Of a DNA stretch of 64,000 nucleotides, positions 62,765 to 64,000 are shown in pieces. Within the stretch, counting starts at the first letter, position 1; each line of letters begins with the position of its first letter. The notes under the pieces were generated by a model. That model made no database searches and was not told the origin of the DNA. It saw nothing but the letters and a program-made list of their open reading frames with translations. Both the position numbers and the translations under genes were made by a program. The DNA is from Cydia pomonella. Taxonomy: Eukaryota; Arthropoda; Insecta; Lepidoptera; Tortricidae. The stretch is taken from the NCBI RefSeq assembly GCF_033807575.1, contig NC_084730.1, forward strand, positions 8,725,986-8,789,985, in the 5' to 3' direction.

Positions 62765-62985
62765 CCAAAAGTATTAATAATTAACAATATATAAAACGAC
62801 AAACTTGGATAATTAAAAAATAAAAATACATCATACCTACACTATACCTTATTGACCAATAACAATGTCTCGATGAGTATTAGTTGTCTGTGGCAAGAAA
62901 AGTACATTCAGCGATAAAAGATTGTACCAAAAATGAAAATTTTGTCAAAAACTTATTCAGTAGCTGTAATAGTACATTACTATAG

Positions 62986-63088
62986 AGGCCGGGAAACGTA
63001 GGGTTGCAGGCCAAGTAGATATATACGGCTGAGCGTAGCGAAGCCGGATAGAGATACAAGGCCGGCAACCCCGTTTCTCGCCGTGATA
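62986..63088. mobile_element. Small GC-rich foldback
   Basis: cgggaaacgtagggttgcag pairs with cggcaaccccgtttctcg; ggctgagcgtagcgaagccg forms a central hairpin. Confidence 0.55.
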
Positions 63089-63498
63089 TGTATAGTGCTT
63101 TTCTCAAAATTGTAGTCAATTTGTTTTGTGGCAACCTACTCGGCTCGCCACTCTACCAGCGGTGGACAACCTTACGCGCGTAAGTCCGCGCGCCTGCGCG
63201 ATGCGCCACCGCCGTTGCTTAGCAACAAATATGCACAACAAATCACCGTACCAAGCTAACTGAAGCTAGTTGATGGTTGGATGCCAAGACGTTGTGTCAC
63301 AAGTTGACGTTAAAAAAAACAAAAGAAGGTTGCTTTACAGTCCTAGGTGTGTAAGGCAGTATGAAATTCCTTTACATATCATCTTCACTCATCGCACCTG
63401 ATATGTAGTATTTCCGGACCTAATTTGACGTAAGTCATGTCATCATTTCATAGCAAGTTTGAGAAAAATACTTTATTTATTTCAATTTTCTCTTACAG
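63089..63498. other. Gene C intron, no recognisable element
   Basis: No gene; GC-rich patch at 63170-63215. Confidence 0.4.
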
Positions 63499-63522
63499 GG
63501 CAAGCAAATTCTGCGACAAGAG
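63499..63522 (+). CDS. Gene C, 24-base microexon
   Basis: Acceptor ttttctcttacag, donor gag|GTGAGT, phase 0 on both sides, matching the phase-0 donor at 60869. Encodes GKQILRQE. Placed after the signal peptide it may be part of a propeptide. Both splice sites are good; the assignment to gene C rests on phase and position only. Confidence 0.5.
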
Positions 63523-64000
63523 GTGAGTTAGAATGAATTTATGAATGTTATTCAAATGGGGGAACTGGGGGCGGTCAGGGTAACTCAATACTCAATACTT
63601 ACTCAATATCTTTATTCTTTATTGCTCATAAGGAAAAATCCATGCAGTAGTGGATACACAGTATAAAATCATGTCAAAATTAAAACAAAACAAAAGAATA
63701 TTATCATAACATGTCAAAAATATTGATAATAAAATTAACAACAATAGATAAAGGAAATAGCTGAATTAACTTATTCATGTCTTTTGCAAGAATTGCCCTT
63801 AATAAACATATATTGCAATAAACATGTTGAATTTGAATTTAATCATTATTACGAGTAGTTCAACTTTTGTAAGTTTTTAACATGGTGAAAATAATTCAAG
63901 ATCCTTACTATATATATATACACGGTGCCCGTGAGCATTGCAAGAGATTTTAACAGTATATTCCTGATCATAAAGACCAAAATGTCCTTAAATTTTTTTT
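63523..64000. other. No recognisable gene; possible MITE start at edge
   Basis: AT-rich. From 63923 'cacggtgcccgtgagcattg' after a TATATA run resembles the start of a TA-flanked MITE cut by the window end. Confidence 0.35.

Noticed and set aside
62880..63134. 84-codon - strand frame
   Set aside because: Runs through a GC-rich foldback; no domain or splice support.

Overview
This is animal, almost certainly lepidopteran (moth or butterfly), nuclear DNA: AT-rich, intron-rich and saturated with insect mobile elements. The pointers are several copies of one tRNA-headed SINE ending in a short A/T-rich tail, poly(A)-tailed retroposons with a shared 'actacgtcggtggcaaacaa' end, CR1/Jockey- and RTE-like LINEs, fragments with a restriction-like-endonuclease type C-terminus, and many small TA-flanked or 8-bp-duplication inverted-repeat elements. 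There is no bacterial architecture.

Host genes. Three can be supported, all fragmented by introns. Gene A (+ strand, 1729-13559, 5' exon outside the window) and gene B (- strand, 47827-24856, apparently complete) are paralogues. Each has exons that all begin and end in phase 1, pairs of exons that each make one Ig-like domain (first exon with the B-strand Cys and C-strand Trp, second with the F-strand Cys), many N-glycosylation sequons, and a last exon with one membrane helix. Gene B also shows a signal-peptide exon. They are convergent, separated by an intact CR1-like LINE. I do not recognise the family; it looks like a lineage-specific two-Ig-domain surface receptor or adhesion protein and is the most interesting content of the window. 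Gene C (+, from 60801) shows only a signal-peptide exon and a 24-base microexon before the window ends.

Mobile elements, left to right. Gene A introns hold a CR1-like fragment, a LINE 3' end with a zinc finger, a decayed LTR-element gag region split by a TA-flanked MITE, a 5'-truncated LINE (8.1-9.8 kb), MITEs and SINEs. Between A and B lies a 5.6-kb two-ORF CR1-like LINE (16.4-22.1 kb) with both frames open. Gene B introns hold a two-ORF RTE-like LINE (36.0-40.5 kb, both frames open, antisense to B), R4-like and RLE-like fragments, several LINE pieces and nested MITEs. Right of B come SINEs, a two-ORF CR1-like LINE on the - strand with frameshifts (52.3-56.15 kb), several foldback elements, RTE tails and gene C.

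Several insertions can be resolved to the base because an uninterrupted paralogous copy is present in the same window: a 204-bp hAT-like MITE inside a mariner-like MITE, a 342-bp retroposon inside another MITE, a 214-bp sequence inside a CR1-like ORF2 fragment, and a repeat inserted in a 0.5-kb repeat near 61.9 kb. All annotation is by eye from the sequence and translations; similarity statements are recollection of family features, not database results.
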